Assembly (NCBI GenBank): GCA_009801085.1
Contig: VNWV01000062.1
Location: forward strand, 1 to 37,655
Direction: 5' to 3'
DNA length: 37,655 nt
DNA from: Lasiodiplodia sp. COLG20
Taxonomy: Eukaryota > Ascomycota > Dothideomycetes > Botryosphaeriales > Botryosphaeriaceae
Each line of letters begins with the position of its first letter. Position 1 is the first letter of the stretch. The notes below the pieces were generated by a model. The model had not been told where the DNA came from. It ran no database searches and was given only the letters and a program-made list of their open reading frames with translations. A program made the translations under genes and the position numbers. Positions 20,401-31,176 of this stretch are shown here, one piece after another.

Positions 20401-21906
20401 CGGTAGATCAGCGCCCGGCAGACGACGCCTCTGGGCCGGGCCCAGCGGATCCCTCTGGTCACGTAGCCGAGCCGAGTGTGATCAACGATGAGGCGAGTGA
20501 AAATCCTCCATGTGGACCACAACCTTCAGCGTGACCGCTAACGGAACCAGAACGCCGTCATGCCCACGGCCGAGAATGTCGTCCGCTCCGTCCTGGCAGC
20601 AAGTGGACTGAGTCCATCTGCGAATAGCAGCGAAGCACCACGGGTAACAGGGGACATATCCGACAGCAGAAGGAACATCGTCTAACCCGAGGTGGGTCTA
20701 GGATACGACGCGCGCACCGGGCCGTATAGTGAGGGCCACGAGTGAGGCTGCAGATACCGTTGCCGATGCCGCCAGGGACGTGAAGAGCGCAATCTCGGGC
20801 TCGGCAGTGAAGGCTGGGAAGAAGCTCGATGACAAAGCCGAATCTTCCCTTGGCCCGTACGGCAGTCCAGGTACCTGCGTTCCCAGCGACCTAGATCCGC
20901 TAGCCGCAGCCGTGCATGCGGGACTCGACCTGGAAGCCGGTGCGTCCGAAAGCGACGAGGATGCCGGAGAAGGTCGGGAGAGTTGCGCTGGGGTGGATGC
21001 CCGGAACGGCAAGGAGAGGAGGGAATGAGACCTTTCTCTGCGACGTGGCGGCACCGAAGCAGGAAAATCAAGGGGTCTGGACGGGACCCCTGCCTGCCCA
21101 TCGGACGATTCTAGGACACCTTACTGCGGCACCTGTCAAAAAAGAAAACAAGTCACAAAGAGGTTCGCTACACCATAGGGCATGTTCCGCGCGTGCGAGG
21201 CAGAGACATTCTGAGGCGCGTACCACGACGAAGGAGCTGACCCTTAATCCTTTCACGGAGTAATTGATTGCCGGCTGCGGATGATGAAGAGGGACGTGCA
21301 GATGACCTGGGCTGTGGAGTTTTAGCTGATTAGTTGTGTCCAGGTAGTGGGTGGAGTCGGCAAGTGGGAACCGCCCAACGACGGCTACGCGCGCGTCTTT
21401 TCCTGTCTGGTAGACAAGTGTTTCCTTACCCGGGTGCCCACGTCGCGTTCGATTGCTTTTTTTCGCCGCTGACGGAAAGGCCCCACTGCGGAAGTGGCCG
21501 CTGTAACAAAAATCCTTTAGCACGTTTATAGTGGCGGCCGTGTGGAAATAGAGCAGCTACGCCACCTGATTGGCTGCCGTCCGCCGCGTTTTTGCTCTAT
21601 TCGGCCACTCGCGAATCCGTCTTCGCTGAAAGCATGAAAGATGTGCATAAGCCCTCATCCTTCTCGTACCGCACGTCAATTAGCTAAGTACGTAACAAAA
21701 GGCCACAATTTCATCTGCAGAGCGGTTCCGCTCGAAGTAAAAATAAGTGTGCAGGGATCGTAGTAGGTTCCGCTTTAGCTAGGCGCGGCGGCCGGCGAAT
21801 CAACACGCCGACCGTCGAGACCCTGGTAACTTTTTTTTCCCTGAGAAACTTCCGCCTTACCCCAGCAACGCCGCAGTCCATACCCACGGTTTTCGCATTG
21901 GTCAAG
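17404..21906. other. Long divergent intergenic region between regulator and DBP3
   Basis: About 4.5 kb upstream of both the Zn2Cys6 gene (minus) and DBP3 (plus). The part next to the regulator (17404 to about 18300) is GC-rich with CT tracts, consistent with a long 5' UTR and promoter. No intact gene is convincing. A probable decayed coding sequence at 20367-20980 is listed separately. The 360 bp before DBP3 contain a CCGCC/GCGG-rich stretch and CTGATTGG, an inverted CCAAT box, at about 21566. Confidence 0.4.
20367..20980 (+). pseudogene. Possible decayed small gene, Ala/Lys/Asp-rich helical protein
   Basis: Three adjoining frames read protein-like but are interrupted. From ATG 20367, frame A gives a Pro/Ala/Asp-rich stretch ending PCGPQPSA and a stop. 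From ATG 20560, frame B gives AENVVRSVLAASGLSPSANS and further residues to RRNIV, then a stop, then in the same frame PEVGLGYDARTGPYSEG. From about 20735, frame C gives ATSEAADTVADAARDVKSAI and AVKAGKKLDDKAESS, an amphipathic pattern like LEA or stress-protein repeats. The joins have no usable introns (gaps are too short). Either the gene is broken by at least one nonsense codon and one frameshift, or the resemblance is chance from composition. Confidence 0.35.
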
Positions 21907-24093
21907 ATGGGCAAGCGCACGGCCAGCCAGGCTGGCATAGTCAAGTCCGGTGAGTTACTCCGCAAGGGCGGAAAAGCGCAAATCCGCGCCCGCGTGCGGA
22001 GCGGTCCGCCGCGCTGCAGCTGACGCCCGAGTTGGCCGGGCAGAACATGCGCGCGCAGCGATTCTCAGGGATCAAGAGCGCTAGCTACGTGTGCTGAACC
22101 AATGCTTACGGTCGACCCTCTACTTCAGGCAAGAAATCTGTCGCCGAGACTCCGAAGAAGCAAAAGACCGGCGACGCCACGGAATCGTCCACCCCGACTT
22201 CTGCCCCCGCCGCCTCCGGTTCCGCCGATCTCTCAAAGAAGGCAGAGAAGGCTCTTCGCAAGGAGGAAAAGGCCAAGGCCAAGGAGGAAAAGAAGAGGCT
22301 GAAGCGCGAGGCGAAGCTGGCCGCCGAGGCGAATGGCGTGAGCAGTGAAGACGTCGACATGATCGACGCTCCCACCACCTCCGAGGATGTGACCGAGCAG
22401 GAATCATCCAAAGAGAAGAAGGATAAGAAGGAGAAGAAACCCAAAAAGGACAAGTCGGAGAAGAAAGATAAGAAGGACAAGAAGGAGAAGAAGGACAAAT
22501 CCGAGAAGAAGGAGAAGAAGCAAAAGAAGGAGGCTGGCAGCGCTGAGGATACGTCCGTCGAACCCGCGTCTGTTCCGGCGGTCAGCCGCACCGCGGCCGC
22601 AGCTGCGGAAGCGGCTCCGTCTGGCTATCTCGAGGATCCCGCGCTCTCTGCTCTGCCTCAGTCTGAGATTGATGCTTTCATGTCGAAGCACTTCATCGCC
22701 GTGACCGATCCCCTAAGCACTGCGACGAAGCTCCGCCCGATCGTTTCCTTCGACCATCTCCCCGTTACCGACGAGTCGCTGCGCGCTCCCTTTGCGAGCT
22801 TCACGGCACCCACTCCCATCCAGGCGGCAGCATGGCCCTCTCTGCTCTCTGGCAGGGATGTCATTGGCGTGGCTGAGACCGGTTCAGGAAAGACACTCGG
22901 TTTCGGTGTTCCCTGCGTCCGGCACATCATGTGCCAGCCCAAGAGCAAGGGTGTGAAGGCGGTCATCGTGTCTCCTACTCGCGAACTCGCTTCCCAGATC
23001 CATGAGCAGTTAGTCAAAATTGCGGAGCCCGCTGGCCTCAAGTCCGTCTGCATCTACGGCGGTGTTCCCAAGGACGAGCAGAAGATTGGGCTGAAGAAGG
23101 CGAGCATCGTCGTTGCCACCCCCGGTCGTCTGAATGACCTTATCGACGAGGGCGCCGCGGATATCAGCAAGGCCGACTACGTCGTTCTGGACGAGGCCGA
23201 CCGTATGCTCGACAAGGGTTTCGAAGATGCCATCCGTAAGATCATCAGCAGCACTCGCCCGCTTAACGAGCGTCAGACTCTCATGTTCACTGCCACCTGG
23301 CCCAAGTCCGTTCAGGAGCTCGCGTCCACCTTTATGAAGTCGCCCGTCAAGATCACCATTGGCGACAACCCGACCGGAGAGCTCCGTGCCAACACGCGCA
23401 TCAGCCAGACCGTTGAAGTTGTTGACCCGAGGGAGAAGGAGCAGAGACTCTTCCAACTCTTGAAGGAGCACACGGTGGGCAGCAAGAAGAATGACCGCAT
23501 TCTCATCTTTTGTCTGTACAAGAAGGAGGCCACGCGCGTGGAGGAGTCCATCCGTCGCAAGGGCTTCAGGGTTGGCGGTATCCACGGCGATCTCAGCCAG
23601 GTGCAGCGCACCGCCAGCTTGGAGAAGTTCAAGAAGGGCGAGATCCCTCTTCTGGTTGCCACGGACGTCGCGGCGAGAGGGTTGGACATTCCCGCCGTCA
23701 AGGTCGTCATCAACGTGACCTTCCCATTGACTGCAGAGGACTACGTCCACCGCATTGGCCGGTGAGTTACCATCGCGACCGGAACGACACACAGGTTACT
23801 GATACGAATTCGCAGAACGGGCCGCGCGGGACAGGACGGCAAAGCCATTACCCTCTTCACCGAGCATGACAAGGCGTTGGCTGGAGCGTAAGTCGCATTA
23901 TCCAATATTGTATTGATGCAAGCTAACGGATTCAAGGCTCGTCAACGTTCTCAAAGGTGCCAACCAGCCGGTTCCCGAGGATCTCATGAAATTCGGCACG
24001 ACCGTCAAGAAGAAGGGCCACGAGGCATACGGTGCCTTTTTCAAGGACACTACCGATATGAAGCAGGCGACCAAGATTACCTTTGACGACTGA
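21907..24093 (+). CDS. DBP3: DEAD-box ATP-dependent RNA helicase DBP3
   Basis: Proposed join of 21907-21949, 22129-23761, 23816-23887 and 23937-24093 gives 634 aa. The first exon encodes [15 protein letters not shown]. Residues of about 20-190 are Lys/Glu-rich ([14 protein letters not shown] runs), the usual charged N-terminus of Dbp3. The helicase core shows the Q motif ([13 protein letters not shown]), motif I AETGSGKT (263-270), PTRELA, TPGR, DEAD (369-372), motif III as TAT, ARGLD, and motif VI HRIGRTGRAG (555-564). The second intron splits motif VI between Arg and Thr. Dbp3 acts in the nucleolus in pre-rRNA processing at site A3 for the 60S subunit; this function is taken from the yeast family member. 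Intron 1 is 179 nt and the others are about 50 nt. Confidence 0.92.
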
Positions 24094-24507
24094 ACGACAT
24101 GTACAGATTAGTGAGGTCATGGCATAAAAAAGGCGTTCCTGGTCAAAATTGGGTTTTGTTGGGTAAAGACTATAGATAGATAGCTGTCTGGTCTGATCGG
24201 TACCTGCGGGATTCAGGCGTATGGATGCAATGCACTTTTTGACTTTATCTGTTGTTCTGTCCCCGAAATGTGCATCTTACTGTATCTCTTTTTGGGTTGC
24301 GGACGTCGTTCTAGCCCGAGCCCGGAACGGCGACCTCGGCGACCAACCAAAGATTCGCCGAACGTAGATCGTATATCTATCGCTCCACTTCCATCGCTCT
24401 TACCGACCTCCAGTCAACAGCATCCCGAAACAATCGGCTCGAATAAATCAAAAAAGCGCGCTCAGCATCATCGGCATAAGCTCCCCCGGCACCGAGAGAA
24501 AAGGACA
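24094..24507. other. DBP3 3' region and promoter of mini-protein gene
   Basis: The first about 150 bp are AT-rich, as expected of a DBP3 terminator region. The last about 100 bp are the likely 5' UTR of the 55-aa gene. No repeat or additional gene is seen. Confidence 0.45.
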
Positions 24508-25041
24508 ATGTGCAAAAGCGCCAGCTGCGAGACTTGCCGTAAGTGCACTCATCCGAGCAGATCCTATCCGAGCAGATCCCATGACCGCTTTCTCGGGAGT
24601 TTCTTGGTCCTCGAATCCGCTTTACACACAGCCGAATACGAAGGAGCCCTGGGCTTTAAGCTAACATGTATTATTGCGTGCAGAGAAGGCTACTTGGTGG
24701 GGCTGTACGTTAGGCCCTTCCTCCCCCCCCCTCCCAAAGCCCCGCAGATGCCCACTGCAACGGAGCTCCGTCTGTAAAGAGCTCGCTCATCCTTTTTCCC
24801 TTTTCCTCCCTTGCCTCGTTTCCCTTCTCCTCTCAAGGGAGTCCCTGCTCTTTCGTGCAGGAGCACGTGGCTGCTGTAGATTTACGTTGCAGGCAGTGCG
24901 CTAACACCATCCCGGTCTTATCTAGGTGGGAACCACGTGCCCGCCGTCATGGACAACGTCCCCAAAGAGGAGTGGTGCACGTGCGACCCCAAGGTCACCA
25001 AGGAGGGGAAGGAATACCCGCCAATGGGGAAAGTCAACTGA
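24508..25041 (+). CDS. Cysteine-rich 55-aa mini-protein, conserved type
   Basis: Proposed join of 24508-24538, 24684-24704 and 24926-25041. All three exons are small (31, 21 and 116 nt), so the gene is easily missed. Introns are 145 nt (GTAAGT, branch GCTAAC, GCAG) and 221 nt (GTACGT, branch GCTAAC, CTAG). The product has Cys at 2, 7, 10, 18, 35 and 37: an N-terminal CxxxxCxxC, then WWGCGNH, a VPAVMDNVP helix-like segment and CTCDP, ending EYPPMGKVN. This arrangement (CxxC, W-G-CG-H, P..RC.C) resembles a widespread family of tiny Cys-rich proteins in fungi and plants. The Cys/His set suggests zinc binding. Function is unknown. Confidence 0.75.
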
Positions 25042-25470
25042 CTATCCGTGTTCAAGTTCTGGTGAGGAGGGAGAAAGTTGGAAGCGAGGGAGTGTTATTG
25101 ACGGGCGTTGTGCGAAAAGGTGGAGATTGCTCCGGCGAGGTGGCGTGAGCTAGGTGAGGGAGTGGAGTTTTTATATTACTCGTGTCGATGCGAGGGTGAT
25201 CACGCATTGCTTTTTGCCGTTAATATGGGAATCTTGAGAATCGATGTTGCTGTATGTATATGCTTGTCTCGGCGACCCCGTGGGTGCGTGCATGCAGGTT
25301 GCGCGCCGATGACGTCGTTGATGCGCGCCGGGGGGAGAACACCGCCGATTACGCAAATGGGAATGTCGTGCATCATCCCCAACTTCATGTTCTTCGAGCG
25401 TCAGGCTATCAAGTTGCGGCTTCGTTTCCTATTGTGTGCCCGAATTCATCATCGCAGACAATTCGCCAAG
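25042..25470. other. Intergenic between two Cys-motif genes
   Basis: No gene seen. It holds the 3' end of the mini-protein gene and the 5' region of the next. The reading frame of the next exon is open upstream to about 25108, but there is no reason to extend the protein: that stretch has no domain and ATG 25471 has a good context (aagATGag). Confidence 0.4.
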
Positions 25471-26546
25471 ATGAGTTGGATGGACTCCTGGTCGCGGCCC
25501 TCTAAATCGCAAGCTACACCCCCGCCGCTCTATCTGGTCCCTGGCGGCGAAGCCACGCCTTACTGCAGGTCTTGTGGCAGGGTGATTAGTGAGTGCTCCG
25601 AGCGTCCGTGTATTCTGTGCGATTGCTCCATGTTTTTGCTTTCTAAACAGTCAATTGAAGATGGTTGGAGGCTGCTGAGTGTTCAATTACCCATATTCTG
25701 CCCAATGACCTCTGGATGTGACTGCTAATCCTCAAAGGCCACCGCAAATCTCACAACAAAGAAGCTACAAACACTCCCGCCAAATACTGCTCAAGTCGCT
25801 GCCGCAACCAAAAGCCCGGAAAGCTCGACCGCCAGATTGAAGATATCTTTGTCAAGTTTCTCAACGGGGAGGAGGATTCGCCGGATACGGAAGGTGGCGC
25901 TACTGGGGTCAAACCAAAGGAGAAAGCATCGAAGAAGAAGAAGGGCGAATCTCGCATCCTCGTCTCCTGCGACGCCGTCGAGAAGTCAGTCTTCGGGAAT
26001 CACTTCGATCCGGAGAAAGTCTACGGCAGAAGGCGGAACAGGGCCCGGCGCGGAGCGCCTGATGAGGAGGAATGGAAAAGCGTAGACATGCTCTCGGACG
26101 AGGAGCGTGCTACCGCGAGCGATGCTAGCACTTCGGACATCCCGATCGCGCCGGAAGCTAGTGCTGCAGGCGAGGCCGAAAATGCGGAGGCCATCACCAC
26201 GGATGGGGACGTGATGGCGCGATTGGCGGTCAGAAGCGGCACACGTATCCGGCCAGCTCAAGGGGTCTCTGAGGTCAATGGCAGCGTGGGTGGAGAGAAA
26301 GGATGGGCCGAGCGGGTAGATGAGACAAACGAGATGCTAGAGAGAAGGAGGCAGGGACAAAAGCGAGCGCATGAGAGGGAAATGGTCAGGTGCGCTGCCA
26401 GGAGAGGTGTGGCGTTTGGTTTCGTGGTCAAACAGGCGGGCGGCGATCAGACGGAGGCGAGGAGGAAGTGCGAGGCTGTGATGCACGGAAAGGTGGTGGA
26501 ATCGAGCTTCGCTAAGGGGGATTGGAGCGTTAGGTGGAGAGAATGA
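25471..26546 (+). CDS. Putative zinc-binding protein of unknown function
   Basis: Proposed join of 25471-25588 and 25738-26546 gives 308 aa. The single intron is 149 nt (GTGAGT, branch GCTAAT, AAAG). The N-terminal 65 residues contain C32xxC35 (YCRSCGRVIS) and C57xxxC61 (KYCSSRC), with conserved basic residues after each pair and then a helix KLDRQIEDIFVKFLNGEE. This spacing looks like a small zinc ribbon interrupted by the intron. The rest is charged and disordered, with KKKKGE and RRRNRARR patches, suggesting nuclear location. The C-terminal about 80 residues are again helical and Arg-rich (ERRRQGQKRAHEREMVR). I do not recognise a named family. Proteins with this N-terminal motif are annotated as hypothetical in related fungi, as far as I know. 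Confidence 0.7.
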
Positions 26547-28220
26547 CGGTATGCGTTGGTGTTGGTCCCTGAACATCAGTCGAGCAAGCAGATTTCCCCT
26601 GTCGATTGAGACAGGGCCATGAGACTTGTAAAACCGCTCCGCACGTCAATCATGCGATTAGTGCTAAGGCGGACGAAGCGGTCTTTTCTTGGACGCTGGT
26701 GGCGAGCGTCATGCTAAGATCTCCTTCCGGCAATCTTGGTGTCTCGGATGCGTCTTTTTCGGGACAGCCGATGGCGTCAGAGCGGGCGATCGAGGTGTTC
26801 TGGAAGTAAGCTTCATGCTTGCCGACCCGCTGCATGGCGGCTGCGGTGTAGCGGAGGGCGAGGGCCGGCGCGCTTCAGGCGGCGGAGCCTAGCCCGTCGC
26901 GTCGTGCTGCGACGGATGTCAAACGCAGGCACGATCAATTGCGGGTGTACCTGAAGGACCTGAAGACGGGCGGTTTCAGGTGCGGCCCTATATCGCTTGG
27001 CCGGCGAGCAGCGAGCGGCCTGCGCGTTTGCTGCTGGTGCGACGAGCTGGTAGAGGCGTTTGACGCGGCTTGCCAGCGGCACTCGACTCGCTGCAGGTGC
27101 TTCAGGCCGCTGGGCCAATGGCTGGGGCGGCATGCAGGCGGCTACGGAGCAGCCCTCTCGGCGGCCGCATCCATGCCGCGGGATTGGCCTACGAGACTCC
27201 ACAGCAATGCTAACAATAGGGTAGCCTTTTTTCCACGCTTCTCCCTCGTGGCCGCTCGAGTCTGCAGCGCCCCGTCTTTATCTAGCTGAGCTCTGCCGCG
27301 CCCAAGCCGCACGCACGCCGCAGGCTCTCTTCACCCCCGCCGCCCGCTCGCCTGTTCAACCCGCGACGCACCCGCCTCCTGGACCCCGCAGACCCGGCCC
27401 CTGGACCTACGCTGTGAGTTGTGCGCAGCCAAGCGGCGCCAGATAAACCGCGGCCGCTCCCAGCGCCCGAGTGACAGCAGCGCTGACCGCCCGCCCCAAT
27501 CAGCAGGGCAGACAGAGCCACCGAGCCCACCGCGCGTCTACCCCGCCGCCTGCGCCCTCACCTCATTTCCGCCGCGACCACCGAGCACCCAAGCACGAAC
27601 CCACCGCCCGCGCCCCTCGCCGCCGCCGCCGCGGCTGCCTGCATCCCGCTCCGAATCTTCACCTCTCTCTCAAGCCCGCACGCCGTCCGCCCACCGCACC
27701 TTCGACACACCCCCTCTCACGGCTGGTCGTGGAACAGCGAGTGTTGGCCCGGTCTAGATCAGTAGGACGAGCGTCCCTTTGGTCCCTGCTGGCGGATTTG
27801 TGTCACCCACGGACGAGGACGTCGCACACGATATCTTAGGTATGTTGCGGTGACGCTGCTCACTGGATGGGCCGTCCGCCTTGAATTTTCCATTTCTCTG
27901 GATTATGCGCCTGCTGGGCGCAAGCACTGGGCTCCCTGCGGAGCATCGCTCAGGCCCGCAAGTGTGCCACCTGCCCGACTTTCATTGTCTTCACTTTCAG
28001 CCTGCAAAGTGAACACAATAGAGACAATGGCTGCTGCTTGCGATTCTCCGGTCGCTCGGACCCACCTCAATCTCCAGCCGTCTGAAAAAGAGCTCTCTCG
28101 TTCCTCTCCGTCTTCTCTCCGCTTTCATCTGCTCGCTCGCTCCTTTACGCTGCGCCGACTCGTCTAACCCGCCCCACCTCACAGCTCCCGAATAGACTGT
28201 AATCCGCTCCCTCTTTCACC
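26547..28220. other. MAP kinase upstream region with probable 5' UTR intron
   Basis: About 1.7 kb without a convincing coding region. The right half (from about 27290) is strongly C-rich, then CT-rich, as in long fungal 5' UTRs. A good intron signature lies at 27840-28000: donor AG|GTATGT, and acceptor CACTTTCAG|CC after a pyrimidine tract. CCAAT occurs at 27113. The left half has many GC-rich short repeats of GCGGC type but no clear element. Confidence 0.4.
27840..28000 (+). other. Candidate 5' UTR intron of the MAP kinase gene
   Basis: GTATGT donor, a pyrimidine-rich 3' part and a TTTCAG acceptor delimit 161 nt, 220 bp upstream of the kinase ATG. No coding frame depends on it, so the evidence is splice signals only. 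Confidence 0.35.
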
Positions 28221-29447
<1,227 letters not shown>

Positions 29448-30077
29448 TTGATAGAGGGCCGATGCCGAAACGATAGCGCTTTACGTACACGAGAAATTCT
29501 TTCAACGGGCTGCCTGTGGCTAGTCATGTATGGGCGAATGGATTTGGGGGCCTTCATGATCCTAGTTCAGAGGGTCTGTTGTAGAGATGATGACAACGGG
29601 TTTCTTAACTCTTTACCTCTTCACTGCAGAAGACACGGATGTTTTTCTGACGATGGAGAGATTCTTTTCAAGATGCCTTCTAGGGTCTCGCATCATTGTC
29701 AGCGAGCGGTTGCAAAGCATTGCCTCAGAAGATAGGGATCTTCACATTGATTGTCAATGAAACTTGGATAGACTGCACCGGTAGACGTGATTTGAGTGTG
29801 TTTGTCGTTGGGGAGACGTGTTTATCGTTGTTTTGCTGGTATTAAACGACTGCTTAAATCGTACAAAGATATGCCGTTGCTCGTGCTGGTGTTAAACAGA
29901 CTACGAATATCTACCATACATTCGTCTAAACCATACATGTCTAGTTCGAGGGCTACAGAGGGCCGTCGTCTTCCTTTACCCAAACGCCATTTATGCATTC
30001 CATCCAGAGCAAATCTTTATAGAGGAGAGTGCCAGCCGCCCAGATGATACAAAGGAATTCGTCGCCATAAAAGGAAT
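29448..30077. other. Convergent 3' region of MAP kinase and ERV1
   Basis: About 630 bp between two stop codons facing each other. It is AT-richer than its surroundings, as expected of two terminators. A diverged direct repeat, TGCTGGTATTAAACGACT (about 29835) and TGCTGGTGTTAAACAGACT (about 29885), is visible. No gene supported. Confidence 0.45.
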
Positions 30078-30770
30078 TCAAGGATCGCACCTTCCGTCCT
30101 TCCAGCCCGTGTACCAGCGCTCCTCCCAGCGGTCGCAGTCGAACTTGTCCTTGCTCAGCTTGTCATTGACGGCGTTGTGGGCCTCGCACATCCAACGGCC
30201 GAACTCGTCGCGCGAGCTCACGCGCGGGGCGTTGCGGTCGTCCTCCAGCCAACGCTGGAAGTCCTCGGCGCAGGTCCAGCACGGGTACAGCTTGGCGAAC
30301 GTGTACATGAATCGGCGCGTGTCAGACTGCAGCTGCGGCGAGGGCCGCGCCGGGTAGTTGCCCGTGATGGAGTGCAGCAGCGTCCAGGACGAGCGGCCCA
30401 GCTGCTCGACGTCCGGGGGGCAGTCGCGTGGCGGTTGTTGGTCGGCGGCGCTTGCTGCGGCGAGGGCGGCGGCGGCGGTGGAGGTGGAGGTGGAAGCGCT
30501 GGAGCTGCTATTCTTGGTCTTTTCTTTGGCCATGGCGAACCACGAAGAGACGGACGTGCAGGTGCGGCAACTGCGAAGGTGGACATTGTGTGGTCAGCGA
30601 CTTGCCCGCGCGCGCACGCATGCACGCTGGTGGTTCACTCACGGCTTCCCGTCCGGGCCAAGCACTACGCCTTTCGGCAGCTTCTTGGACGCGTCCGCGC
30701 CGGCCTGGGTGTCATCGTTGCTGGTGTTGGAGCCCCGGGGAAGGGACGTGTCGAGTGGTTGCGCCGGCAT
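30078..30770 (-). CDS. ERV1: FAD-linked sulfhydryl oxidase ERV1
   Basis: Proposed join of 30770-30643 and 30570-30078 gives 206 aa. The 72-nt intron (GTGAGT/GCAG) falls just before the shuttle motif. The N-terminus KKLPKGVVLGPDGKP runs into C44-R-T-C47, the flexible shuttle disulfide. Then comes a low-complexity Ser/Thr/Ala linker (about 62-85) and the Erv/ALR domain: DCPPDVEQLGRSSWTLLHSI, catalytic C140-W-T-C143, FAD-binding CEAHNAVN, structural C171 and C188, and the terminal WEERWYTGWKDGRC. The enzyme reoxidises Mia40 in the mitochondrial intermembrane space and passes electrons to cytochrome c. Function is from the family. ATG 30770 is chosen because it directly precedes the conserved start; an in-frame upstream ATG at about 30840 would add 23 residues. 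It is divergent from HEM4. Confidence 0.93.
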
Positions 30771-31176
30771 GCCTGTTCTGGACTCTACGACACACAGGAA
30801 TTGGGAGAGGATGGGGACCTCGAGAGAGGTCACAGGCATGGCAAGGAAAGAAGGAAAAAGAAGAATATTTGTAAGAAAGTCGCCCGATTTGATCCAAGAG
30901 AGCAGGCACCCGGCTGTCCGTGCTTCCCGGGCAGTCGTCGTCCTCTCTGCGCGCGCGCAGACGGACCGGGGTTGCCCTTGCGGAATGACGCCCGCTGCCG
31001 GGTGCTGCCGAGCAAGATCAGAGCTGAGAAAGCTGTGAGCGCAGCTTGGCGCTGGGGTTGTTGGCGGGTTTTCTCTCTCCCACGACACATGGTCGCGCGG
31101 GGTCGCTCTTTTTCTTCGTTGCTCAAGGCTGGACTGGGAGGATTATGCCTCTGTCCCTCTTTTGCGTCCCTTCACC
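30771..31176. promoter_or_regulatory. Divergent ERV1-HEM4 promoter region
   Basis: About 406 bp between the two start codons, transcribed outward in both directions. There is no third gene. It contains a GCGCGCGCAGACGG stretch at about 30949 and a CT-rich run just before the HEM4 start. I see no defined heme- or iron-regulator site. Confidence 0.5.

Noticed and set aside
23010..23792. 260-codon minus-strand frame opposite DBP3
   Set aside because: Mirror of a conserved helicase frame; no start context, no domain.
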